Below, one piece after another: positions 1 through 8,056 of a DNA stretch of 64,000 bases (position 1 is its first letter; each line of letters opens with the position of its first letter). The stretch covers positions 186,001 to 250,000 of the forward strand of contig NZ_SOZD01000001.1 in assembly GCF_004519335.1 (NCBI RefSeq), read 5' to 3'. Position numbers and translations under genes: made by a program. A model generated the notes under the pieces. That model saw nothing but the letters and a program-made list of their open reading frames with translations. It did not search any database and was not told where the DNA came from. The stretch is from Jiella endophytica. GTDB lineage: Bacteria; Pseudomonadota; Alphaproteobacteria; Rhizobiales; Rhizobiaceae.

Positions 1-926
1 CCGCGGTCGAGCCGTGCCGCGAGACGCTTCAGCACAGGCCGGCCGGTCCCCGCGACGACCACCGGCGCGTCCTCCGAGATGTCCTCCCGCGACAGGACGA
101 GCAGCACCGCGTCGTGGACCTTGCGCAGCTGCGCCTCGGCAAAGCCGTGGGCAAGCCATTCCCAGGCGCCGTCGGTCCCGTCCTCGGCGTCGAGGCCGAT
201 CATCCGGGCGAGCCGCCGGCGCGAGGCCTCCAGCGTCTTCTCCTCGCCGTCGGCTGCGGGGTAGAGGTCGTCGCCTTCGTCGAGGACACCGGTGATGCGC
301 TGGACGTCGGCCATGGTCGCGAAAAGCTCGTTCATCACCGGCACCAGCCGGCCGGCAAAGGCCGCGGTGCTTGCGACCGCCATCAGCGGCGTCCGGGTGT
401 AGCCCTGATAGACGAGTTCACCGGAGACAAGGCGGCCGTTGTCGCTGGCACCGAGATTCGCCACCTTGCCGCCCGAGACGGGCAGGATGTCGGTGGTGGT
501 CGATCCCATGTCGAGGAAGACCGCCTCTTCGATCGAAGCCGCGGCAAGCGCAGCACTGGCGTGCCAGTTGGCCGAGGCGATCTCGTCTGCATGGGAGCGC
601 GCGTCGCCCGGCGACAGGAGCCCGGCGCCGCCGCCATAAAGCGAGACGTCGCCGGAAAGCCGCTCGGCAAACAGCCGGGAAAGCGTCTCGACGCCCTCGC
701 GGCGCGAGGCGAAGACGTCGGAGAGTTCGCCGGTCATGGTGACGGCATGGCGATCGATCGACGTGGCGTCGATCTCCGCCAGGATGCGTCCAAGCCCGGC
801 TTCCAGATGGTCGAGCCCCTGCCAGAGCGGCGTCTTCTCCTGCCAGACCCGCAGGATGCGGTCGTCTTCGGCAAGCGCCGCCTTCAGATGCGCACCGCCG
901 ACGTCCCAGCCCAGAATTCTCGTCAT
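1..926 (-). CDS. H4MPT-linked C1 pathway protein, hydantoinase/oxoprolinase-like (partial)
   Basis: The N-terminal 308 codons are present; the 3' end lies beyond the left edge and no stop is seen. The product opens with an ASKHA-type phosphate loop (ILGWDVGGAHLKAA, about residues 4-17) and carries a second one (VFLDMGSTTTDILPV, about residues 134-148). This pairing is typical of the family annotated as H4MPT-linked C1 transfer pathway protein (COG1548), whose archaeal members have been assigned to a late step of methanofuran synthesis (MfnF). That assignment is recalled, not tested here. It starts divergently from the HisA-related gene; both families occur in H4MPT formaldehyde-oxidation clusters. 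This suggests the rest of such a cluster lies to the left and that the organism can oxidise C1 compounds. Confidence 0.8.
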   Translation of the reverse strand, partial: MTRILGWDVGGAHLKAALAEDDRILRVWQEKTPLWQGLDHLEAGLGRILAEIDATSIDRHAVTMTGELSDVFASRREGVETLSRLFAERLSGDVSLYGGGAGLLSPGDARSHADEIASANWHASAALAAASIEEAVFLDMGSTTTDILPVSGGKVANLGASDNGRLVSGELVYQGYTRTPLMAVASTAAFAGRLVPVMNELFATMADVQRITGVLDEGDDLYPAADGEEKTLEASRRRLARMIGLDAEDGTDGAWEWLAHGFAEAQLRKVHDAVLLVLSREDISEDAPVVVAGTGRPVLKRLAARLDR

Positions 927-1090
927 CGCTGCTACTTGCGTCTCTGTTTCGTTCCGATGCGCCGCCGGCGGCGAGGCAATCCGTCTCCTGCGCCGGCTCC
1001 GCCATTCTGGGGCAGTTCCGCCAGCCCTTGGTGCGGATGGCCGCGTGGGCCTATATGACCACCGAAAGCGTTCCGGTCTCAAGGTCGAAG

Positions 1091-1813
1091 ATGCAAGTCG
1101 TACCAGTCCTCGACATCAAGAACTCCCTCGTGGTGCGCGGGGTGATGGGCGAGCGGGCGAATTACCGGCCGATCGAGACGCCGCTCTCGGCAAGTCCGGA
1201 GCCGCTCGACGTGGCTGAGGGGCTGATGGCGCTGCATCCCTTCGGGACGCTCTACATCGCCGATCTCGACGCCATCGAGGGGCACGGCGATGCGGGACGA
1301 GGGCGCGGCGAGGCCGACACCGCGCTGATCCAGAGCCTCCTCGCGGCGTATCCCGGCACCACCATCTGGCTCGATGCGGGTGTCAGGACTTGCGTCGAGG
1401 CGGCGCGGATTGCCGCGATGTCGGGGCTTCTGGCGGTCGTTGGCAGCGAATCGGTCGACGGTGTCGAGAGCCTGCGCCGCCTGGCCCTGACGGCGGATTT
1501 CGCGCTGTCGCTGGATTTTCGCGCCGACGCCTTTCTCGGGCCGCGCGAGATCCTCGACGACGACAGCCTCTGGCCGGAGACGCTGATCGTCATGACGCTC
1601 GCCAAGGTTGGCAGCGGCGCCGGGCCTGACTTCGAAAGGCTCGCCGCGGTGAAGGCGAGGGCAGGGGCGCGCAGGGTTTTCGCCGCCGGTGGGGTGCGCG
1701 GGCCGGAGGATCTGAGGGCGCTTGCCGACATGGGCATTGCCGGCGCGCTGGTTGCGACGGCGCTGCATGACGGCCGGATCTCGGCCGCCGACCTCGCGTC
1801 GCTCGGAGGCTGA
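1091..1813 (+). CDS. HisA-related (COG1411-like) TIM-barrel protein
   Basis: A 240-residue protein beginning MQVVPVLDIKNSLVVRG, the first-strand motif of HisA/HisF barrels. Other HisA-like elements are LYIADLDAIEG (about 55-65), IWLDAGVRT (about 94-102) and a C-terminal phosphate-binding FAAGGVRGPEDL. It is not the histidine-pathway HisA: it lacks a histidine operon and matches the proFAR-isomerase-related proteins found in methanogens and in H4MPT-using methylotrophs. A longer upstream in-frame start exists but adds 21 atypical residues, so the ATG before QVVPVLDI is preferred. Its divergent neighbour is an H4MPT-linked protein, so a role in C1-cofactor synthesis is inferred. The exact reaction is unknown. 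Confidence 0.8.
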   Translation: MQVVPVLDIKNSLVVRGVMGERANYRPIETPLSASPEPLDVAEGLMALHPFGTLYIADLDAIEGHGDAGRGRGEADTALIQSLLAAYPGTTIWLDAGVRTCVEAARIAAMSGLLAVVGSESVDGVESLRRLALTADFALSLDFRADAFLGPREILDDDSLWPETLIVMTLAKVGSGAGPDFERLAAVKARAGARRVFAAGGVRGPEDLRALADMGIAGALVATALHDGRISAADLASLGG

Positions 1814-1876
1814 GACACATGCGTCTCGGGGTTGCGGGCCGGCGCCGTCTAAAGGGTCGGGGCGGGGAGATGGCGT

Positions 1877-1898
1877 GGCCCGCCGGGGCCGGGTTTTT
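1877..1898 (+). terminator. possible Rho-independent terminator after HisA-related gene
   Basis: A short GC stem (GGCCC/GGGCC, 4-nt loop) is followed by GGGTTTTT about 65 bases past the stop codon. The T-run overlaps the putative -35 of the tRNA promoter. The stem is short, so the call is tentative. Confidence 0.4.
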
Positions 1899-1926
1899 GG
1901 GGTGTCTCGCACGAACGGGATATGAT
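1897..1926 (+). promoter_or_regulatory. putative sigma-70 promoter of tRNA-Thr
   Basis: TTGGGG and TATGAT are separated by 18 bases, with the -10 hexamer 14 bases before the first base of the mature tRNA. Spacing and position fit a stable-RNA promoter. Confidence 0.5.
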
Positions 1927-1940
1927 ATCCGACGCTGCGG

Positions 1941-2015
1941 GCCGGCGTAGCACAGCGGTAGTGCAGCGGTTTTGTAAACCGAAGGTCGGGAGTTCGATCC
2001 TCTCCGCCGGCACCA
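1941..2015 (+). tRNA. tRNA-Thr (anticodon UGU)
   Basis: A complete cloverleaf can be drawn: acceptor GCCGGCG/CGCCGGC, D stem GCAC/GTGC, anticodon loop TTTGTAA with anticodon TGT, a 5-nt variable loop, a T arm with TTCGATC loop, discriminator A and an encoded CCA. The length is 75 nt. The outermost anticodon-stem pair is a G-A mismatch, otherwise the arms pair with one G-U. It reads ACA codons. Confidence 0.95.
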
Positions 2016-2209
2016 TCCGCAGATCCGCGGTCAAACTTGCTTTGAAGAGCCGTACCGTCGCAGGCTCGGCTCGCGGGAGATGGTTGCGATCCGGGCAAGC
2101 CAAGGGACAGTCGCGTCGGAAATGTCGGCGGAGGCTATCTGGTCGCTCCGGCGGTGGCCTTGTGCGGAAGAGCCGGCAGCAGCAAATCCAGCCGTCGAGG
2201 AGGCCGTGG

Positions 2210-2611
2210 ATGAGACGATCGAACCCCGCGGGCGGCTCTGACGATCTTGCAGTCGATGGACAGCGTGTGGCCGACGCTCTGCACTGGCACCCGCTCTTCC
2301 GGGCGCAGGAACTTGAAGACGGCACGCTGCGCCCGGTCAGCCTCGCCGGACATTCCATCGTCGTGCTGCGGGCCGGCGACAGGTTTCATGCCTTCCAGCG
2401 TGCCTGTCCGCATGAGGGGGCGGATCTCGCCGAGGGCTGGTGCGCGGCGGGGCGGCTGCATTGCCCGCGCCATCAGGCCTCCTTCGACCTTTCGAGCGGC
2501 GCGGTCTCGGCCGGCTGGTCCTTTGCGCCGCCGCGAAGCTATCCCGTCGAGCTCCGTGACGGCGTCGTCTGGATCGCGGTTCCCGATGCCGGGGCTGCCG
2601 CGCCCCGCTGA
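2210..2611 (+). CDS. Rieske [2Fe-2S] protein (ferredoxin-type)
   Basis: A 133-residue soluble Rieske domain. The cluster ligands are visible as CPHEG (Cys and His, about 66-68) and CPRHQ (about 85-88), the usual C-x-H and C-x2-H pair. There is no transmembrane segment or catalytic oxygenase domain, so it resembles Rieske ferredoxins or the small subunit of NirD/ferredoxin type. A strong GAGGAGG sequence lies just before the chosen ATG. The frame stays open further upstream, but that would run across the tRNA. The gene stands alone between tRNA-Thr and the convergent hydrolase gene, so its electron-transfer partner cannot be told from context. Confidence 0.82.
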   Translation: MRRSNPAGGSDDLAVDGQRVADALHWHPLFRAQELEDGTLRPVSLAGHSIVVLRAGDRFHAFQRACPHEGADLAEGWCAAGRLHCPRHQASFDLSSGAVSAGWSFAPPRSYPVELRDGVVWIAVPDAGAAAPR

Positions 2612-2620
2612 AATGCGCCG

Positions 2621-3496
2621 TCAGGCGCCGCCGCGTGGCCGCTGCGCTTCGGGCAACAGAGCCGCCGCGGCCTCGACCAGACGCCCGTTGGGCGAACGGA
2701 ACTCGTCGAGAATGGTGAAATGGTCGGCGCCCTCGATGGCGATCAGCGGGCCCGGAGCACCCGCCGCCATGCGCTTGTCGTGGAATCGAATGGCGTCGTG
2801 GACGAGGGCGGGGACCTCGTTCGTGCCGTATGCGATGGCGAGGGGCTTGTCGGTCACCGGCAGGCGCAGCGGCGACAGCGTCGCGATTTCCCGGTCGGTG
2901 AGCTTCAGGGCCTCGTTGAGATAGGTGTCCCTGATTGGGCCGAGTTCGTAGACGCCGGAGACCGCGAGACCCGCGACCACCGAGGAATGGCGGAGCAGCA
3001 TCGCCGTCAGCTGGGCGCCCGCCGACCAGCCGGCAAGGACGATCGGCCCGGCAATGCCGTGCATGCGGCCCTCACGGGTGATCCAGTCGAGGGCGTCGCC
3101 GATCTCGGCGACGATGTCGGTCAGGCTGGCATGGGGCGCGAGGGTGTGGCTCGGCATCGCCACCGACCAGCCGGCCGCGAGCGGGCCCTCGGCATAGGCG
3201 GCGAAGACCTCGCGGGAGTTCTTCTGCCAGTAGCCGCCATGGATGAACACGAGGCACGCGGCATTCGCATCGGCGGCGGGGTAAAGGTCGAAGAGCATCC
3301 GCTCCCGGCCGCCATAGGCAAGGTCGAGCTTGGCGGGATAGCGGCCGCGCAGGCTCGTGGAGGCTCGGTCGCGCGCCGCCACCAGATCGGCGCTGTTCTT
3401 CACCGCCGCATTGTTGTTGTAGGCGGCGTCCCGCTCCGCCTGGGAGAGCGTCTCCCAGACCTCCTGGGGCGCCGGAGCCTTCTCCGGCCCGCTCAC
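2621..3496 (-). CDS. alpha/beta hydrolase, kynurenine formamidase-like
   Basis: A 291-residue alpha/beta hydrolase. The oxyanion-loop motif IHGGYW (about 85-90) is characteristic of arylformamidase-like enzymes, the nucleophile elbow is GWSAG (Ser about 158), and GADHFTILDE near the C-terminus supplies the catalytic His. It starts with GTG, overlapping the stop of the upstream amidohydrolase by GTGA, so the two are translationally coupled. No tryptophan-degradation genes are nearby. The more likely role is cleavage of a formyl or acyl amide, or of a carbamoyl product, in the same pathway as the amidohydrolase. The substrate is unknown. Confidence 0.85.
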   Translation of the reverse strand: MSGPEKAPAPQEVWETLSQAERDAAYNNNAAVKNSADLVAARDRASTSLRGRYPAKLDLAYGGRERMLFDLYPAADANAACLVFIHGGYWQKNSREVFAAYAEGPLAAGWSVAMPSHTLAPHASLTDIVAEIGDALDWITREGRMHGIAGPIVLAGWSAGAQLTAMLLRHSSVVAGLAVSGVYELGPIRDTYLNEALKLTDREIATLSPLRLPVTDKPLAIAYGTNEVPALVHDAIRFHDKRMAAGAPGPLIAIEGADHFTILDEFRSPNGRLVEAAAALLPEAQRPRGGA

Positions 3497-4776
3497 GCGG
3501 CGACCGCCGCCGGCAGGATCGGCGCGTCGGCGTCGAAGCGCATCCCGGCTCTGAGGCAGAAGGCCGGTCGCAGCAGACGCTCGGCGATGATGCGCATGTC
3601 CTCGTTGTCGCGGAGCACGAAGCGGCCCCGGTCGTCGTTGAGGACGGAGACGTCGGCGACGCGGCCGACGGCAAGGCTGCCGATCTCGTCCGTCATGCCC
3701 AGCATTTCGGCCGGATGGGACGTCACCATCGGCACGACGTCTTCCAGCGGAATGCCCAGCGTCATCATCGAGCTCATCGCCTGGGTCAGGCTGAATCGCG
3801 CCTGGCCCTTGAAGGGATGGTTCTCGTCGTCGTGGTGCTCCTCGGGCGTTCCCGCGGGAGCCGGCACTTCCGGGATCTCGGTGTTGTAGCCGTGCATGTC
3901 GGCGCCGAGCGTATAGGGGATCACGCCGGCCGGCAGCGCCGCCTTGGCGACCCTGTAGGAGAAGTGGCTGCCATGGCCGACATCGACCTTCAGCCCGGCA
4001 TCCATGGCGGTCTGGATGATGGGATGGACCTCGCCCTGTTCGTTGATGAAGCCGCCGGGATGGCGGGTGAAGGGGTGGGCGAGGACGTCGCCGGGGCGCA
4101 GCAGCGGGATCACCCGCTCCATGATCGTGTCGGCGTCCTCGCCGTTGGCGCCGCTTTCCGGCAGGCCCCAGAGCTGGCCGAAATGGACGTAGAGCGGCAG
4201 GTCCGAACGCCGGCTGATCTCCGCCGCGAGCTCCATCACCTTGATGCCCCAGCGGGCGAAGCCGCCGATCTCGGCATGGCCCTTGATGCCGCGGACGATG
4301 TCCTTGTTGGCGGTCGCCGAGCGGACGGTGGCTTCGACGTCGACGCCGTCCGGGCTGTAGAGATTGGGGTAGAAATGCCCCTCGAGGCCGCCGACCAGAT
4401 AGGCCGAGAGAAAGGCGAGGACTCGGGTCTTCGCCGGCTCGGCGATGAACTTGCGGAAGCCCGGAAGCGTCATGCAGGACGGGCCGCCCTGATCGACGAC
4501 GGTGGTGACGCCGGAGCGAACGCCCACCATGTCCGCCGGCAGGCCGAAGCGGCCGGTAACGTATTGGTAGACATGGCCATGGGTGTCGATCATGCCCGGC
4601 AGCACCAGCTTGCCGGAGACGTCGATCACCTCTTTTGCGCTTGTCGGCAGGATGGTCGGGGCGATGGCGGCGATGCGCCCGTCCTTGACGGCGACGTCGT
4701 TGATACCGTCGATCCCCGATGCCGGGCAGATCACCCGCCCGCCTTTCAGAACGAGATCATATCCGCTGACTTCCAT
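3493..4776 (-). CDS. amidohydrolase/deacetylase family metallohydrolase (COG3964-like)
   Basis: A 427-residue amidohydrolase-superfamily enzyme. A beta-sandwich N-terminus (KGGRVICPASGIDG) is followed by the metal motif DTHGHVYQY (His about 66 and 68), a candidate carboxylated lysine in RGIKGHAEIGG, histidines in LYVHFGQ and LAHPFTRHPGG, and the metal aspartate in LGADMHGY. The C-terminal VGRVADVSVL is the usual closing sandwich strand. The pattern around HGHVYQYVTGRFGL matches the group that includes deacetylases acting on small N- or O-acylated acids. The start was taken at MEVSGYD, preceded by AAGGAA. It is the first gene of a two-gene operon divergent from a MarR gene. Confidence 0.87.
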   Translation of the reverse strand: MEVSGYDLVLKGGRVICPASGIDGINDVAVKDGRIAAIAPTILPTSAKEVIDVSGKLVLPGMIDTHGHVYQYVTGRFGLPADMVGVRSGVTTVVDQGGPSCMTLPGFRKFIAEPAKTRVLAFLSAYLVGGLEGHFYPNLYSPDGVDVEATVRSATANKDIVRGIKGHAEIGGFARWGIKVMELAAEISRRSDLPLYVHFGQLWGLPESGANGEDADTIMERVIPLLRPGDVLAHPFTRHPGGFINEQGEVHPIIQTAMDAGLKVDVGHGSHFSYRVAKAALPAGVIPYTLGADMHGYNTEIPEVPAPAGTPEEHHDDENHPFKGQARFSLTQAMSSMMTLGIPLEDVVPMVTSHPAEMLGMTDEIGSLAVGRVADVSVLNDDRGRFVLRDNEDMRIIAERLLRPAFCLRAGMRFDADAPILPAAVAA

Positions 4777-4823
4777 GGCATTTTCCTTCACGACGGCATG
4801 GCGGTGTGGACGTGCTGAAAAAA

Positions 4824-4839
4824 GCGAAGCATACTTCGC
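4824..4839. promoter_or_regulatory. 16-bp palindrome, candidate MarR operator
   Basis: The inverted repeat GCGAAG-CATA-CTTCGC sits in the 113-bp gap between the divergent amidohydrolase and MarR genes, 48 bases from the former start and 50 from the latter. Position and symmetry suit autoregulation plus control of the hydrolase operon by the MarR protein. Binding is inferred. Confidence 0.5.
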
Positions 4840-4889
4840 AATCCAGCGCAAGCTGGAAGCGCCAGGCGGCGACGGCAAGGAAGGACATC

Positions 4890-5423
4890 ATGGCAGATCA
4901 CGGGGCGCCCGAGGGCGAGCCGACCTATTGGCCGCTGGAGGAGCGCCCGGGCTTTCTCGCCCGCCGGATCCATCAGATCCATGTCAGCCTGTTCAGCGCA
5001 CTCTGCGCCGAGTTCGCCATCACGCCGGTGCAATACAGCCTGTTGTCGACGCTGGGCGAGACCGGCGAGGCGGACCAGACGAGCCTTGCTCGCGCCGTCG
5101 CCCTCGACCGCACGACGACCACCGGCGCGCTGAAGCGGCTGGAGGGCAGGGGTCTTTTGAAGCGCAGCGTCGGCACCCGCGACCGCCGCGTACAGACCTC
5201 GCGGCTGACGCCCGAGGGGCGGGCTCTGCTGAAGGCGATGGAGCTGGCGGTGCGCCGCGCCCATCAGGCGACCGTGGAGCGGCTCGATCCGGCGGAGCAG
5301 GCGCAGCTGATCGCCCTGATGCAGAAGCTGGTCGCGGCTCATCACGACAGCTGCGACGCGGCGGAGGCGGGCGAGGCAGGGCCGGAGTGCGGGTCTCACG
5401 CCGAGAGCAGCGACCCTTCCTGA
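4890..5423 (+). CDS. MarR-family transcriptional regulator (copy 1)
   Basis: A 177-residue winged-helix protein. The first helix region reads RPGFLARRIHQIHVSLF (about 22-38), followed by FAITPVQYSLLSTL, the recognition helix region ALDRTTTTGALKRL and the wing GTRDRRVQTSRLT. The ATG at MADHGAPE is preceded by AAGGAAGGA. It is divergent from the amidohydrolase/formamidase operon with a palindrome in between, so it is a likely repressor of that operon that responds to the substrate or a product. It is a close paralogue of the MarR protein at 16.7-17.2 kb, sharing RPGFL-RR-HQIHV and ITPVQ blocks. Confidence 0.88.
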   Translation: MADHGAPEGEPTYWPLEERPGFLARRIHQIHVSLFSALCAEFAITPVQYSLLSTLGETGEADQTSLARAVALDRTTTTGALKRLEGRGLLKRSVGTRDRRVQTSRLTPEGRALLKAMELAVRRAHQATVERLDPAEQAQLIALMQKLVAAHHDSCDAAEAGEAGPECGSHAESSDPS

Positions 5424-5542
5424 TCGGACACCCGGCAGGGTCGGGACCGGCGGCCAGCCTGATACCGGAGCCGGCGACCAGCTAGGCATTCCGGTCCACA
5501 AGGCATGATGGCGGCGATCGGACCGCTCAACCCCGTGGCCAG

Positions 5543-6307
5543 TCACGGCGACGTGACCCCTGCCGTGCCGTCGGCACCGGCGGGCGTGACCGGTCGCCAG
5601 CCGCCTGCCGAGGTGCGTTCAAGCAGCGGCGTTTCGAAGACGCCGACGATCTTGCCTGCGAAATCAGGCAGGCCGGCGCTGAGGGCGCTGCGCCAGCGGT
5701 CGGTCTGAAGCATCGCCGCTGCGACCACCACCGGCTCGATATCGATCTTTTCGAGAAGACGCAGGACGGCGAGGAGCGACGAACCCGTGCTGATCACGTC
5801 GTCCACCACCGCGACGCGGCGCCCGGCGAGAAGCGGCGCGAGGCGCGGATCGAGGAACAGCGTCTTCGGCGCCTTGCGGCTGCTGATCGAGGCCGAAGGC
5901 TGGCTGAGGGCGTCGTCGTACCAGAACTTGCGGGTGGTCCCGAGCGCCGCCATGCGGGAATGACCGAGGCGCCGGGCGACGCCATTCGCCAGCGTCAGGC
6001 CGAGGGTCGGTACGGCGACGACGATCTCGGCGCCGGCCTCAGCAACCAGCTCTGCCATCATGTCCATCAGCGCGTCCTCGACGGCGAAGCTCGCCTGGTT
6101 GACGATCAGCGAGGCGACGGCGAAGCCAGGCTCCTCCGGCAGCGGCCGGATCGGCAGGGCGATCTGGCGGCGGTCCGGAAGGCTGGCCGGAAAGGTTTCC
6201 TGATGATTGCGGCGATCGGGGGCGGCGAAGCTTCCGGGCGGATAGAGTGCCTGCCAGACCTCGGTCGGTGCGACGGAAGGCTCGTGCGGAGCGTGATCGC
6301 CGCTCAT
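5543..6307 (-). CDS. phosphoribosyltransferase, purine/orotate-like
   Basis: A 254-residue type I phosphoribosyltransferase. The PRPP-binding loop is VAVVDDVISTGSSLLAVL (about 165-182), with the two Asp and the Thr-Gly-Ser of the family. AEIVVAVPTLGLTLA forms the preceding core strand. The order of elements fits adenine or other purine PRTases, but the nucleobase specificity cannot be read. It starts with an ATGA overlap on the stop of the ABC ATPase gene, so it is the last cistron of the peptide-type ABC operon. This suggests the importer may deliver a nucleobase-like compound that is then ribosylated. That link is an inference. Confidence 0.82.
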   Translation of the reverse strand: MSGDHAPHEPSVAPTEVWQALYPPGSFAAPDRRNHQETFPASLPDRRQIALPIRPLPEEPGFAVASLIVNQASFAVEDALMDMMAELVAEAGAEIVVAVPTLGLTLANGVARRLGHSRMAALGTTRKFWYDDALSQPSASISSRKAPKTLFLDPRLAPLLAGRRVAVVDDVISTGSSLLAVLRLLEKIDIEPVVVAAAMLQTDRWRSALSAGLPDFAGKIVGVFETPLLERTSAGGWRPVTPAGADGTAGVTSP

Positions 6308-8046
6308 CGGACCGGCGCGGCCGGCACACCGGCTGCTGGATCGTCAGTGACAGGGGCGTTGGGAAGGGCTGAGTCGGGCTCGATCGACGGGATGGCGTCG
6401 ATCAGCTCGCGCGTATAGTCGGCCCGCGGATGGGTTAGCACTTCTCCGGTCAGGCCCTCCTCGACCATGACGCCGGCGCGCATCACAATCACCCGGTCGC
6501 AGAGCAGCCGCACGACTTCCAGATCGTGGCTGATGAAGAGATAGCTCAGGCCCATCTCGGCGCGCAGATCGGCGAGAAGGTTGAGGACGACCGCCTGGAC
6601 CGAGACGTCGAGCGCCGCGGTCGGTTCATCGAGGATCAACAGGTCGGGCGACAGGGCGATCGCCCGGGCGATGCCGACGCGCGCCTTCTGGCCGCCGGAG
6701 AGCTGATGCGGAAACCGGTCGAGAAGCTCGGGCGGCAGCGAGACCTTTTCGGCGAGTTCTGCCACCCTCTGGTCGAGGGAGCGCCTGTCGCGGCGGCGCC
6801 CGAGCCGCAGGATCGGATCGGCGATCGACCGCCGGGCGGTAAAGCGCGGGTTGAGGCTCGCGGTGTGGTCCTGAAAGACCATCTGCATGCGGGCCCTGAG
6901 GGGCGAACTCGCGAAGCGGGCGCGGGGGATCTGGTCGATCCGCTCGCCGTGGAAGACGATCTGTCCCGCGGTCGGGTCGAGCAGCCGCATGATCATCGAG
7001 GAGGTGGTGGACTTGCCGCAGCCCGATTCCCCGACGAGCCCGAGGCTCTCGCCGCGGTGAAGGATGAAGGACAGGCGGTCGACGGCGGGCGCCGGCGCTT
7101 CGCTCTTGCCGAAGAGCCGTCCCGGCAGTCCGAGCTTCGGACCGAAGGTCTTGGTGAGCTTATCGACGACGAGAAGCGGCTCGGCCGCGATCGCCGGACG
7201 GGTGGGCGGGGCGCGTTTGGTGTCGCCCGGTGGCAGGAGATCGCGAAGCCCGGCGCTGCGCCGGGGCATCGCCGCGATCAAGCGCCTGGTATAGGGATGC
7301 CGGGGGGCTGCGAAGAGGGTGCGGGCTTCGGCCGCCTCGACGATCCGCCCCCTTTCCATGACGACGATGCGGTCGCAATAGGTGGCCGCGAGGCCGAGAT
7401 CGTGGGTGATGAGCAGGAGCGACAGGTTCGACTGCCGGCGCAGGTCGTCGGCAAGGTCCATCACCGCCTTCTGCGTCGTCACGTCGAGGCCGGTGGTCGG
7501 CTCGTCGGCAATGAGAAGTTGCGGATCGCAGGCGAGCGCGATCGCGATGACGACGCGCTGGCACATGCCGCCGGAGAGCTCGAACGGATAGGCGTGATAG
7601 CGCTCCTCCGGCCGGGCGATCTTCACCTTGCGCAGCATCTCGATGGCTTTGGCGCGCATGTCGTGGCGCGTCGCCTGGGAATGGCGCAGGAGCACGTCCT
7701 CGATCTGGCGGCCGACGGTGCGGATCGGATTGAGCGCCGAGCGCGGATCCTGGAAGATCATCGAGAGTTCGCGGCCGCGAAGGTCTGACATGGCAGCTTC
7801 GCTCGCGGTCGTGAGATCCATGCCGCCGAAGGTGATCCTGCCGCCGGCCACGGTGCCGTTGCGATCGAGAATCCGCATCGTGGCATAGGAGGTCACCGAC
7901 TTGCCCGAGCCGGACTCGCCGACGATGGCCAGCGCCTCGCCCTTTTTCAGCTGGAAGGAGACGTTGCGCACCGCCTCCACCTTGCCGCCGCGGGTCTCGA
8001 AGGTGACGGCGAGATCGTCGATCTGAAGCAGCGGAACGTCGTTCAT
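6304..8046 (-). CDS. ABC transporter ATP-binding protein, fused DppD-DppF type
   Basis: A 580-residue protein with two complete nucleotide-binding domains. NBD1 has Walker A GESGSGKS (43-50), signature LSGGM and Walker B LLIADEPTTGLD. NBD2 has Walker A GESGCGKST (about 337-345), signature LSGGQKARVGIARA and Walker B LLILDEPTAALD. Both carry the oligopeptide-family extension after Walker B (for example RHPYTRRLIAAMP). It powers uptake by the two permeases just upstream and is coupled by ATGA to the phosphoribosyltransferase. Peptide-family importers also carry nickel, glutathione, opines and other solutes, so the ligand is open. Confidence 0.93.
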   Translation of the reverse strand: MNDVPLLQIDDLAVTFETRGGKVEAVRNVSFQLKKGEALAIVGESGSGKSVTSYATMRILDRNGTVAGGRITFGGMDLTTASEAAMSDLRGRELSMIFQDPRSALNPIRTVGRQIEDVLLRHSQATRHDMRAKAIEMLRKVKIARPEERYHAYPFELSGGMCQRVVIAIALACDPQLLIADEPTTGLDVTTQKAVMDLADDLRRQSNLSLLLITHDLGLAATYCDRIVVMERGRIVEAAEARTLFAAPRHPYTRRLIAAMPRRSAGLRDLLPPGDTKRAPPTRPAIAAEPLLVVDKLTKTFGPKLGLPGRLFGKSEAPAPAVDRLSFILHRGESLGLVGESGCGKSTTSSMIMRLLDPTAGQIVFHGERIDQIPRARFASSPLRARMQMVFQDHTASLNPRFTARRSIADPILRLGRRRDRRSLDQRVAELAEKVSLPPELLDRFPHQLSGGQKARVGIARAIALSPDLLILDEPTAALDVSVQAVVLNLLADLRAEMGLSYLFISHDLEVVRLLCDRVIVMRAGVMVEEGLTGEVLTHPRADYTRELIDAIPSIEPDSALPNAPVTDDPAAGVPAAPVR

Positions 8047-8056
8047 CGCTACCGCC

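Noticed and set aside
1922-2209. Upstream extension of the Rieske frame across tRNA-Thr
   Set aside because: It overlaps a complete tRNA, and a better start with a strong ribosome site exists at 2210.
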